Of a DNA stretch of 64,000 nucleotides, positions 57,952 to 64,000 are shown in pieces. The position numbers were made by a program, and so were the translations under genes. Origin of the DNA: a virus; IMG/VR virus record IMGVR_UViG_3300003267_000132, positions 1 through 64,000 of that record; one strand, 5' to 3'. Positions within the stretch are counted from its first letter, which is position 1, and the number at the start of each line of letters is the position of its first letter. Under the pieces are notes generated by a model, which was given only the letters and a program-made list of their open reading frames with translations, searched no databases and was not told where the DNA came from.

Positions 57952-58666
57952 GGCGATCTCCCCACAACATGACGTGCTGACGTCCCGACAGATTCCATCC
58001 TCGCCCGATCACCCACGGCGCGAGTTCCTTCGCGCGTGCCGTAAGCGTGTCCGCGTCGGTCCCGGCGGGCATCACCCACACAGTCTCCGGGCACAAGCCA
58101 TGCACCTTCGCGAGCACCGCAATCTCGTCAAGGTCGGACACATCTGCGGCGACGAACTTGAAGCATGCCTTCCCGCGGGTAGCCAGACTTACGAATCGGT
58201 CCAATGCCTCGGGGTTGTAGCGCGCATGCGGATCGCATCCGGAGTTCGACAGCTTCGGTGACACGTTGAACCGAGTCACCCAAGGCACCAAGTTAGGCCC
58301 TGGGATTCGGGTCCCGTTCGTTTCGATCTCGACTTCGGTGAACGCCGCCAGACGAGGGGCGAGTTCCAGCAGGGCGTTCTGCTGGATCATCGGTTCCCCT
58401 CCGGTGATGACGACCAGCCCTACCGGGCGGACCTGGCTGACGACTTCGTCGACGGTCATGCCATGCAGTTCTTTGGCGGGGTCCTGCGCAGGCCCGATCT
58501 TGCCCCGCCAGTCCCACGTGTACGGCGTGTCGCACTTCCACCCCGCGCCACTACCGGATCCACAGTCGAGGTTGCAGCGACCCAGCCGCAGGAAGAACGC
58601 GCGGCGACCCGCTGACGGGCCTTCGCCCTGGATCGAGTCGAACATCTCATTGACGACCAGCTTCAT
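57941..58666 (-). CDS. queE: 7-carboxy-7-deazaguanine synthase QueE (radical SAM)
   Basis: 241 aa. The radical SAM cluster Cys are C31 and C35 (CNLDC) and C45 (KCDTPYTWDW), with nine residues between the second and third, instead of the usual CX3CX2C. ITGGEPMIQ (88-95) is the GGEP SAM-binding motif. The later RFNVSPKLSNSG is the strand that closes the barrel. It rearranges carboxy-tetrahydropterin to 7-carboxy-7-deazaguanine. Overlaps the 86-aa gene. Confidence 0.9.
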   Translation of the reverse strand: MKLVVNEMFDSIQGEGPSAGRRAFFLRLGRCNLDCGSGSGAGWKCDTPYTWDWRGKIGPAQDPAKELHGMTVDEVVSQVRPVGLVVITGGEPMIQQNALLELAPRLAAFTEVEIETNGTRIPGPNLVPWVTRFNVSPKLSNSGCDPHARYNPEALDRFVSLATRGKACFKFVAADVSDLDEIAVLAKVHGLCPETVWVMPAGTDADTLTARAKELAPWVIGRGWNLSGRQHVMLWGDRRGV

Positions 58667-58923
58667 GCGTCCGCCTTGTCGAGCAGGAGCGAAAGCGCCT
58701 GGATCAGTTCGGTATGGACCGTGGCCCCGAGCGGCAGGTTGGCCAGTTCGCCGTACTCGCGGACCTGCCACACGACCCGGGGTGTCGTGCGCAGCGACGG
58801 CGAGGTGTTGCGGTCCTTGGCCTCTCGGCGCGCCGCGGCGCGTGACTGCATCGGCTCGACCTCCAGTACCTTGCCAGTGTCGAGGTTGACTTGCAGCAGC
58901 ACGGCACCGGGCAGATCGGTCAC
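58663..58923 (-). CDS. Unknown 86-aa protein within the preQ0 operon
   Basis: A beta-strand N-terminal part (GAVLLQVNLDTGKVLEVEPM) and a helical C-terminal half (ELIQALSLLLDKAD). No known motif. It lies between queD and queE with 4-base overlaps on both sides, so it is translated in the same operon. It might bind deazaguanine-pathway enzymes or phage DNA; this is an inference from position. Confidence 0.6.
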   Translation of the reverse strand: MTDLPGAVLLQVNLDTGKVLEVEPMQSRAAARREAKDRNTSPSLRTTPRVVWQVREYGELANLPLGATVHTELIQALSLLLDKADA

Positions 58924-59357
58924 GGTCGATACGCCGCGCTATTGACGGCGGTCTCCTGAATGTGCACCGACTCGACGAACGCTTCGGCGACGACCAAGCC
59001 GTTGTCGGTCATGCGGTACAGCATCTCGTCTACCCGGTCGTAGAGCAACCGCGCCAGCCCCTCGGTCGTCGGGTCAACGTGGAGCCGGGTGACAGACGAC
59101 CCATGCTGCTCCAGCGGGTCAGCGACCGGGTCGAGTTCATTGAGCAGGATGCTGTGATCCCACTCGGAGTCGAGCATTCCCCGGACCTCTCGCTTGAGCG
59201 GTCCGAAGTCCACGATCATTCCGTACCTGTCGACATCGGGTGCCGCGACGGTGACTTCCGCCAGGAACGAGTGGCCGTGGACGTTGTGGCACTTCCCGCT
59301 GGTCAGCCACAGCCGGTGCGCCGACTCGAAATTGTGCTTGATCGACACCCGGTACAT
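58920..59357 (-). CDS. queD: 6-carboxy-5,6,7,8-tetrahydropterin synthase QueD
   Basis: 145 aa. H14 (FESAHRL), C23 and H27, H29 (CHNVHGHSF) with the zinc ligands, D67 and H68 (WDHSILLN), PTTEGLA with E99, and ESVHIQET near the C-terminus. It makes carboxy-tetrahydropterin from dihydroneopterin triphosphate. First gene of the queD to dpdA operon, with the recurrent element just upstream. Confidence 0.92.
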   Translation of the reverse strand: MYRVSIKHNFESAHRLWLTSGKCHNVHGHSFLAEVTVAAPDVDRYGMIVDFGPLKREVRGMLDSEWDHSILLNELDPVADPLEQHGSSVTRLHVDPTTEGLARLLYDRVDEMLYRMTDNGLVVAEAFVESVHIQETAVNSAAYRP

Positions 59358-59366
59358 GCGGTGCAG

Positions 59367-59380
59367 CCTAAGGGTGCTGG
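59367..59380 (-). promoter_or_regulatory. Recurrent element, copy 6
   Basis: cctaagggtgctgg, 9 bases upstream of the queD ATG, resembling copy 1 in its TAAGGG part. The right half is diverged (no CTTAG). Confidence 0.35.
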
Positions 59381-59398
59381 CGCTGCGATGGGGAGATA

Positions 59399-59683
59399 TC
59401 ACCACGGCGGTTCGCGGGTCATCTCGTCTTCCCGTCCGCCACGGTCAACGGCAGGGCACGCCAACCAGCCGTCCGGTAGTTGCGCCATCTCGTCGTCGGT
59501 CAGGGGCCAGCGGAAGTGAAGCGACCAGCGATCGGTGTGCCAAAACCCGCGCTCGTGGTCACCGACACCTTCTGCGAGTTGTTGCACCTTGACCTTGAGC
59601 AGGAGCCGAGTCGGCTGGGTGATGTAGCGAATCGGCGTCGGGTCGCCCGCTCGCCATCCTGCGGACACGCTGACTTCCCACAC
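59399..59683 (-). CDS. Hypothetical protein
   Basis: 94 aa, GTG start. Beta-rich (VSAGWRAGDPTPIRYITQPTR, RWSLHFRWPLTDDEMAQL). Not recognised. It precedes queD in the transcription order. Confidence 0.5.
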   Translation of the reverse strand: MWEVSVSAGWRAGDPTPIRYITQPTRLLLKVKVQQLAEGVGDHERGFWHTDRWSLHFRWPLTDDEMAQLPDGWLACPAVDRGGREDEMTREPPW

Positions 59684-59707
59684 GGGGATGCCGTCGAAGA
59701 TGTTGAG

Positions 59708-59845
59708 TCACCGGTTGACAGTCAGGCCCGACGTCAGCAGTTGCCCACGCATCGGGGACTTCTCGACCCGCCAGAACCGGGAGTGCAGGATCTCTGGTGC
59801 CCGCCCGCAGGGGTGCGCGAGCGCCGTACGCTGGCGCTCGTTCAT
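59708..59845 (-). CDS. Small basic protein
   Basis: 45 aa from the ATG coupled to the upstream stop (TGATG); a start two codons earlier is possible. Basic with RFWRVEKSPMRGQLLTSG. Function unknown. Confidence 0.4.
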   Translation of the reverse strand: MNERQRTALAHPCGRAPEILHSRFWRVEKSPMRGQLLTSGLTVNR

Positions 59846-60045
59846 CACCATGTCCAGTCGACGTGGCGGTAGAGCGGGATGAGCACGGCGTCGACCCCTT
59901 GCTCTTCCAGCCACTGAGTAGCCTCGGCATCCGTCGCGAACGGGCCGAAGTAGCAGTCCGATCCGTTCGGTTGACGGTAGTGAACGGCGATCCAGCCGGT
60001 CGCGGCGTCCAGCCGTTCCTGGCGTTCTTGGTCGGTCCGCCTCAC
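59845..60045 (-). CDS. Small hypothetical protein
   Basis: 66 aa, GTG start overlapping the preceding stop. WIAVHYRQPNGSDCYFGPFA then DAEATQWLEEQGVDAVLIPL looks like a small alpha/beta fold. Unknown. Confidence 0.5.
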   Translation of the reverse strand: MRRTDQERQERLDAATGWIAVHYRQPNGSDCYFGPFATDAEATQWLEEQGVDAVLIPLYRHVDWTW

Positions 60046-60290
60046 GTCGGAATGAAGTCGAAGTACAGCCGGGGCTGGTGGATGAACTCCAGCGTGCCCT
60101 GCACCCCGTCGCTCTTGCGGCGCACCAGCACGAACGGGGCGGCGAAGCTCAGGACGTCAAACTCATTGGTCAGGTCCGCCGTCTGCCACACCGGGCCACC
60201 CGCGTCGAGGATATGCCCCAGGTCGATCTGTGGCACCCCCGCTTCGATCAGGGACTTGCGCAGGTCCGCCATTCCATCGTCGGTCATCAT
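60042..60290 (-). CDS. Small hypothetical protein
   Basis: 82 aa. Helical start, then beta (FVLVRRKSDGVQGTLEFIHQ). Coupled at both ends. Unknown. Confidence 0.5.
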   Translation of the reverse strand: MMTDDGMADLRKSLIEAGVPQIDLGHILDAGGPVWQTADLTNEFDVLSFAAPFVLVRRKSDGVQGTLEFIHQPRLYFDFIPT

Positions 60291-60634
60291 CGGTTTCCCC
60301 CTGGCCGCAGGACTCGTCCACCCCGCCTAGGCGCCTGCGTGTCGCTCTCGGGTGGGGGTGCTGCACTGCTTGGCGCGGGCGGGTCGGTTGGGCCAACAGG
60401 CGGCTTCCCTTCCCACACCCGCAGCATGTCGACAACCAGGTCCCACGTCGCTTTCGACGGCGGGTGCACGTCGATCACTTCCGCCAGCGCGCGCTGCCCC
60501 GCTCGGGACAGGTTGACCGCCAGTTCCGAGTCCGCCAGGTCGGCGTCCCGGTTGATCCACCGGAACTTCTCCGCGAGGCGCAGCGCCTTGATGGCGCGCC
60601 AGTGCGCGAAGTGGTCCTCCTGGCTCGGTATCAC
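60287..60634 (-). CDS. Hypothetical helical protein
   Basis: 115 aa, GTG start. The first 80 residues are helical (AHWRAIKALRLAEKFRWINRD); the C-terminal 35 are Pro/Ala-rich. Unknown function. Confidence 0.5.
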   Translation of the reverse strand: MIPSQEDHFAHWRAIKALRLAEKFRWINRDADLADSELAVNLSRAGQRALAEVIDVHPPSKATWDLVVDMLRVWEGKPPVGPTDPPAPSSAAPPPESDTQAPRRGGRVLRPGGNR

Positions 60635-61128
60635 TCGGGCTTCTCCTGCGGCAGTCCGAGGTCATGGCGCAGCAGCGTGGTCGCCGCGACGCGCTTGGAG
60701 GTCAGGTCGGCCACCTTCTGCAGCGACTCGCGGAACGCGAAGTTGTCGGGATCGGCCAGCGCCTGGCGCAGCATGGTCACCGATTCGACGACGATCGACA
60801 GCAGCGACCGCAGATCGGTCCGCGCCGGTTCGGTCATCTTCGGTTCCAGCGTCAGTAGCCCATCGCGGTAGTTCTCGAACAGGACGGCAGCCGACGCCAT
60901 GACCTCGCGGATGGCGGGGTAGTCGGACTCACCGGCTGCGTCGAGCCGGTCGGTGACTTCAGTGAACCGCGCGTTCAGTCCGTCAACCAGACGGCTGTAC
61001 TCGTCGGCTACCAGCGCGTCGTCGCGCGCAGCGACTTGGACGACCGGTGGTGCCGCCTTCGGTTTCTGCGCCGCCGCGCTGTGACTGCATGCCGCCAGCG
61101 CGACGAGCAGGACCGCCATGCGTTTCAT
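60631..61128 (-). CDS. Lipoprotein with long helical mature part
   Basis: 165 aa from an ATG preceded by AAGGAGG. The signal peptide MKRMAVLLVALAACS contains a lipobox-like LAAC. The mature region is helical and charged (DEYSRLVDGLNARFTEVTDR). Anchored at the outer face of the host membrane. Function unknown; a surface protein that blocks superinfection is one possibility. Confidence 0.65.
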   Translation of the reverse strand: MKRMAVLLVALAACSHSAAAQKPKAAPPVVQVAARDDALVADEYSRLVDGLNARFTEVTDRLDAAGESDYPAIREVMASAAVLFENYRDGLLTLEPKMTEPARTDLRSLLSIVVESVTMLRQALADPDNFAFRESLQKVADLTSKRVAATTLLRHDLGLPQEKPE

Positions 61129-61139
61129 CGGTGCCTCCT

Positions 61140-61412
61140 TCACGTCGACAATCCCAGCTTCTCCCGCCAGTCCCGCTCCAGCCGTCCGATCACGTTCTCG
61201 ATCTCGCGGATCATGCGGTTCCTGGCCTCATTACCGATGATCGTCACGACGGTGTCGACTTCCGCGTGGATGGCATCGGCAATGACCTTGCGGTGTGACT
61301 TGATCACGTCCTGCGCCGCGGCCCGCGCTTCGTGCAGCTCCCGGACGGCGTCCTTGGCCTCCAGGATTGTCGCCGTGAGTTTGCGCAGCGTCTCTTCGGG
61401 TGCGGCGGGCAT
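61140..61412 (-). CDS. Helical small protein
   Basis: 90 aa, ATG coupled to the previous gene. Helix-rich (LRKLTATILEAKDAVREL, DVIKSHRKVIADAIHAEVD). Composition resembles the helical protein at 53768-54193, but I could not show clear homology. Confidence 0.5.
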   Translation of the reverse strand: MPAAPEETLRKLTATILEAKDAVRELHEARAAAQDVIKSHRKVIADAIHAEVDTVVTIIGNEARNRMIREIENVIGRLERDWREKLGLST

Positions 61413-61633
61413 CAGCGCCTCCTGATCTTGCGGCGCGCAGGTCGGCTGTAACCACCCTTGGGTGGCGGACCGACCCCGACCCACACGGTGTTGAACGCGA
61501 CCGGCTCACCGGGGTGCTCCTGCTGGTAGTGGCCGTCGGTCAGATCGATCTGCTCGGCGTCGAAGAACTCCATGCCGCAGTGAGAACAAACCACCTTCCA
61601 GTTCTCACCGTTGGCCGGGTTCATGTCGCGCAT
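61412..61633 (-). CDS. C2H2-like zinc-finger protein
   Basis: 73 aa. CSHCGMEFFDAEQIDLTDGH (then YQQEH) has a CxxC and a His-rich end, like a small finger. The C-terminus is basic (YSRPARRKIRRR), suggesting nucleic-acid binding. Coupled to its neighbours. Confidence 0.6.
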   Translation of the reverse strand: MRDMNPANGENWKVVCSHCGMEFFDAEQIDLTDGHYQQEHPGEPVAFNTVWVGVGPPPKGGYSRPARRKIRRR

Positions 61634-62049
61634 CAGTCGCTCGCCCATCCGAAGAAGATGAACTTGCCGCCCGGTGCTGCGAAGCACCCCGCCGGTCCCC
61701 ACTTGTCGTCGACCTTGCGCCCGATGTCGAGCGCCGCCTGCCATTGCGGCTCGGTCAGTTCCACGTAGTCGTAGTCGAGCCACCGCTTCTTGGCGTCGTA
61801 CGGCTCCTGCTGGTCGGCTGCCCAGTCCCAGGTCTCGCCGAGGATGTTGCAGCACACGTAGGCGTACTTCATCAGCAGGTTCGGCGGGATCCCCGATGGC
61901 GGGGTCAGCACGACGAACGAGTCCTTCTCCGCGATCGTCCCGGTGTAGCCGCCGTGGCCATGGTCGTACTGCGCCCGTTCGACTGCATCGTGGAAGGCCT
62001 GCTGCGCGCTGGCCCCCTCCTGCACGGTGACGAAGATCGATGATCCCAT
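61633..62049 (-). CDS. Hypothetical actinophage protein
   Basis: 138 aa from the ATG at 62049. MGSSIFVTVQEGASAQQAFH, ERAQYDHGHGGYTGTIAEKD and KWGPAGCFAAPGGKFIFFGW; the first two are typical of a conserved actinophage protein without known function. No catalytic motif seen. Confidence 0.65.
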   Translation of the reverse strand: MGSSIFVTVQEGASAQQAFHDAVERAQYDHGHGGYTGTIAEKDSFVVLTPPSGIPPNLLMKYAYVCCNILGETWDWAADQQEPYDAKKRWLDYDYVELTEPQWQAALDIGRKVDDKWGPAGCFAAPGGKFIFFGWASD

Positions 62050-62222
62050 CACGCCCCCTTCGAGTGCGCGACGAGACGCCGCGACGCCTCGCGCATGATT
62101 GCCCTGGTCAAGCCCTTGTGGGTCTTGAGCGCCCGCGCCAGCAACTCGGTCGCCAGCCGCTCGTCATCCATCATCGACGCCTGCAACTCGTAGGCGTCGT
62201 CGTCCTGGCGCTCGCGGCTCAC
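62049..62222 (-). CDS. Small helical protein
   Basis: 57 aa, GTG start. AYELQASMMDDERLATELLAR and basic REASRRLVAHSKGA; coupled at both ends (GTGA, TGATG). Unknown. Confidence 0.5.
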   Translation of the reverse strand: MSRERQDDDAYELQASMMDDERLATELLARALKTHKGLTRAIMREASRRLVAHSKGA

Positions 62223-62428
62223 TCGGCACCCGCCTGCGTCGCAGCGTGCTTGACCAGGTCAGCGAACGCGGCCGCGTCCTCGACAGCGACCGACCCGATC
62301 GCGGGCCAGTTGATCTGCACGTCGCGGTCCGGGATGGCATAGGCCGTGACCGTCACCTTGCGACCGGACACCGGCAGCGTTGCCGTGTACTCCACGACAT
62401 CACCGCAATCGAGCACCTGAATCTGCAT
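62219..62428 (-). CDS. Small hypothetical protein
   Basis: 69 aa from an ATG with a strong AGGAGGAAG site, preferred over an earlier ATG. CGDVVEYTATLPVSGRKVTV is beta-rich. Preceded by a promoter-like element. Confidence 0.55.
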   Translation of the reverse strand: MQIQVLDCGDVVEYTATLPVSGRKVTVTAYAIPDRDVQINWPAIGSVAVEDAAAFADLVKHAATQAGAE

Positions 62429-62461
62429 CGCTTCCTCCTCTTGGATGATCGGCATACCGCC

Positions 62462-62491
62462 ATGCTAATGCGGCTTATGCCGTCCGTTCAA
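62462..62491 (-). promoter_or_regulatory. Promoter-like site with recurrent element, copy 7
   Basis: Minus-strand TTGAAC (62486-62491) with a TTAGCA or TAGCAT hexamer 17-18 bases downstream; plus-strand gctaatgcggctta (62464-62477). It overlaps the 3' end of the HAD-QueC gene and lies before the gene at 62428. Confidence 0.5.
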
Positions 62492-63648
62492 GTGGTGGAG
62501 CGCAGAGATTCGATGACCGCCAGCGTCGACCGGCAGCGCGCCGGGCTGTACCGCGAGTAGTCACCGGTGTCGAGCGCGGAACGCATCAGCGGCTCGTACT
62601 TCTCGATGTGCGGGGTCCAGTCGGCACCGTCGAACTCTGGCGTCGGGACGCCGCAGGCGGTGAAGGCGACGAACTTGCGGAAGCACGTCTGGCACTTCCC
62701 GCACGCCCGCGCGAACTCGTCGAAGCACGACTTGGTGTTGCGCAGCAGGTCGATCTGGCCGCGCGCCTGCCACCAACGGACCAAGTCGACCTTGTCCATG
62801 CCGCGCAACGGCGACATCAGATGAACGTCGTAGCCGAGCACGGTCAGCAGATGCTGCGTCGTCAGCATGAAGCGGGCGCTCTTGTCGCCCCCGATCGCGG
62901 GCGTCTCCCCGGCCAGGTTCCCCAACCAGAGTTCGCCCCACCACCCAGCCGCTTGCATGTACCGCGCCACCGTGAAGATCACGGTCGCGTTGCGGCCCGG
63001 AATGATGTGTTTGAAGCGGCGGGGCAAGTGCGTCCCGGTCAGCCACACCGGCTGCCTGCACAGTGACGACGCTGCTTCCAGTTCGGCGGCGGCATACTCC
63101 TGACCGACGTCGACATAGACCGGGGCCGGGTCCAGTCCCGCCTCGATGGCCATCCACCACAGCGTCGTGGAGTCCATGCCCCCCGTCACCGGAATGACGA
63201 CGCGGTACTTGTCGGCGCGACGCCGTGGCACCAGGTCGGGGTTTTCCGGGACGGCGTCCTGGTCGATTGCCCAGTGGCTTGCCATCGTTCCGTCACCGAG
63301 CGCACCCAGCGGGTCGTCGTGTTCCTTCCATGCGATCAGCGCGTCGAGTGCTTCCAGGCAGGGGAACAGACCGGCGTCGTCGATGAACAGATCGGCGGGC
63401 GGCTTCGCTCCGCACGCGACCTGGTGGAAGTGGAGTTGCCGTTCCCGGCACCACTGTTCAATGGCGGGGCCATGCGACACCGGGCGGGACGAGTGGACGA
63501 CGACGTTCCACCCGCGTGCCGCGGCGTCGTTGACCAGATCGATCATGTCCCAGTTGGCTTGACCCGGTTCAGTCGACCGCGTGTCGCGACAGAGCGTCCC
63601 GTCGAAGTCCACTGCCAGCGTGCGGCGGTCGTAGTGGTTGCGGATCAT
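62488..63648 (-). CDS. HAD phosphatase fused to a QueC-like PP-loop ATPase
   Basis: 386 aa from MIRNHYDRR, ATG overlapping the previous stop. Residues 1-110 are an HAD-type phosphatase: DFDGTL (D14, D16), HSSRP (S53/S54), K82, and DLFIDD (D86, D90) as motif IV. Residues 145-386 are a QueC-like synthase: IPVTGGMDSTTLWW (155-160), GQEYAAAELEAA, PGRNATVIF, and Cys C308 with C316, C319 and C322 (CGKCQTC). It is distinct from queC at 57.4 kb. It may modify or recycle a deazaguanine intermediate or nucleotide; unknown. Confidence 0.8.
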   Translation of the reverse strand: MIRNHYDRRTLAVDFDGTLCRDTRSTEPGQANWDMIDLVNDAAARGWNVVVHSSRPVSHGPAIEQWCRERQLHFHQVACGAKPPADLFIDDAGLFPCLEALDALIAWKEHDDPLGALGDGTMASHWAIDQDAVPENPDLVPRRRADKYRVVIPVTGGMDSTTLWWMAIEAGLDPAPVYVDVGQEYAAAELEAASSLCRQPVWLTGTHLPRRFKHIIPGRNATVIFTVARYMQAAGWWGELWLGNLAGETPAIGGDKSARFMLTTQHLLTVLGYDVHLMSPLRGMDKVDLVRWWQARGQIDLLRNTKSCFDEFARACGKCQTCFRKFVAFTACGVPTPEFDGADWTPHIEKYEPLMRSALDTGDYSRYSPARCRSTLAVIESLRSTT

Positions 63649-63713
63649 TCCCATGACCAATGACCCTTCGGATGCCGCGGCAGGCGGGCACAGGGGCGCA
63701 CAGGCGGTGTCAT
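63645..63713 (-). CDS. Coupled 22-aa ORF
   Basis: A 22-codon frame, MTPPVRPCARLPRHPKGHWSWE, whose ATG overlaps the preceding stop and whose stop overlaps the next ATG. Might encode a real microprotein or only serve translational coupling to the HAD-QueC gene. Confidence 0.35.
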   Translation of the reverse strand: MTPPVRPCARLPRHPKGHWSWE

Positions 63714-63991
63714 TCCTGCTCGGCCGCGACCTTGGACGCCTGGACGAGATGCGGGGGATATCCGTCGACGATGTAGATCTTCGGGCCGGTGAGGTACCGC
63801 ATCGTGTCGGAGTAGAACGTCGACAGGTACAGCTTCAGACCCTGCGCCGCCAGCCCCAGGTCCGGGGTTTCGGTGTGGACCCCGCGGCTCCCCCGCGAGT
63901 CGGCCAGATATACGCGCAGGTGATCCGGCTCGACCATGCCACGCGGCGGGCCGATGGGACCATGCCGTCGCCGCAACCACTGTTCGAACAT
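63710..63991 (-). CDS. Hypothetical protein at window edge
   Basis: 93 aa, first ATG at 63991 near the right edge, so an upstream start cannot be excluded. Segments RVYLADSRGSRG and SDTMRYLTGPKIYIVDGYPPH suggest an alpha/beta fold. No family recognised. Confidence 0.5.
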   Translation of the reverse strand: MFEQWLRRRHGPIGPPRGMVEPDHLRVYLADSRGSRGVHTETPDLGLAAQGLKLYLSTFYSDTMRYLTGPKIYIVDGYPPHLVQASKVAAEQE

Positions 63992-64000
63992 CAGCCAGGC

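Noticed and set aside
1-64000. CRISPR arrays, integrase, transposase or insertion sequences
   Set aside because: I saw no regularly spaced direct repeats with unique spacers and no recombinase or transposase motifs; the direct repeats found are in-frame protein repeats.

Overview
The window is a densely packed, GC-rich stretch of a tailed (siphovirus-like) bacteriophage genome. Nearly all genes read right to left on the minus strand, most joined by ATGA, GTGA or TGATG stop/start overlaps, with only a few short plus-strand islands. The head and tail genes resemble actinobacteriophages: portal with a MuF-like tail end, large capsid protease, capsid protein with a long acidic N-terminal arm, frameshifted tail-assembly chaperone, DUF5047-type hub protein. 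An actinobacterial host is inferred from base composition, gene style and the secreted metalloprotease type. The window starts inside a gene. No integrase, DNA polymerase or primase is visible, so replication genes probably lie outside.

Layout, in the direction of transcription (high to low coordinates). (1) 63.9-54.6 kb: small early-type genes plus a 7-deazaguanine DNA-modification set: queD, an unknown 86-aa gene, queE, queC, a DpdA-like transglycosylase, a possible small terminase or HTH protein, a DEDD exonuclease, and folE. A second QueC-like PP-loop protein fused to an HAD phosphatase lies upstream at 62.5-63.6 kb. (2) 54.5-49.4 kb: HNH endonuclease, small membrane proteins, large terminase, MerR-type regulator. 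(3) 49.4-42.2 kb: many small, often Cys-rich proteins, a winged-helix regulator, and a plus-strand secreted NlpC/P60 hydrolase. (4) 42.2-33.1 kb: portal-MuF fusion, capsid protease, capsid, two tandem major tail protein paralogues. (5) 33.1-20 kb: repeat-rich virion surface proteins, small zinc-knuckle proteins, a methyltransferase and a glycosyltransferase, and a large adaptor-like protein. (6) 19.7-12.8 kb: a glycan island with a three-domain glycosyltransferase, two more glycosyltransferases, two methyltransferases, a thermonuclease and a secreted Pro-rich protein. (7) 12.8-3.9 kb: neck proteins, tail chaperones, tape measure, minor tail and hub proteins. (8) 3.9 kb to the left edge: M15-type endolysin, an EAL c-di-GMP phosphodiesterase, a stand-alone response-regulator receiver, two or three holin-like membrane proteins, and a membrane-anchored zinc metalloprotease.

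The most notable features are these. A complete EAL protein is translationally coupled to a receiver domain inside the lysis region. An HAD-QueC fusion sits beside a preQ0 DNA-modification operon. A recurrent short element near TAAtGCGgCTTAG lies in front of seven minus-strand genes between 46 and 62.5 kb and overlaps promoter-like -10 hexamers. A glycosyltransferase/methyltransferase island lies within the structural region and carries a tRNA-like sequence embedded in one reading frame. Several virion proteins are built of internal repeats.
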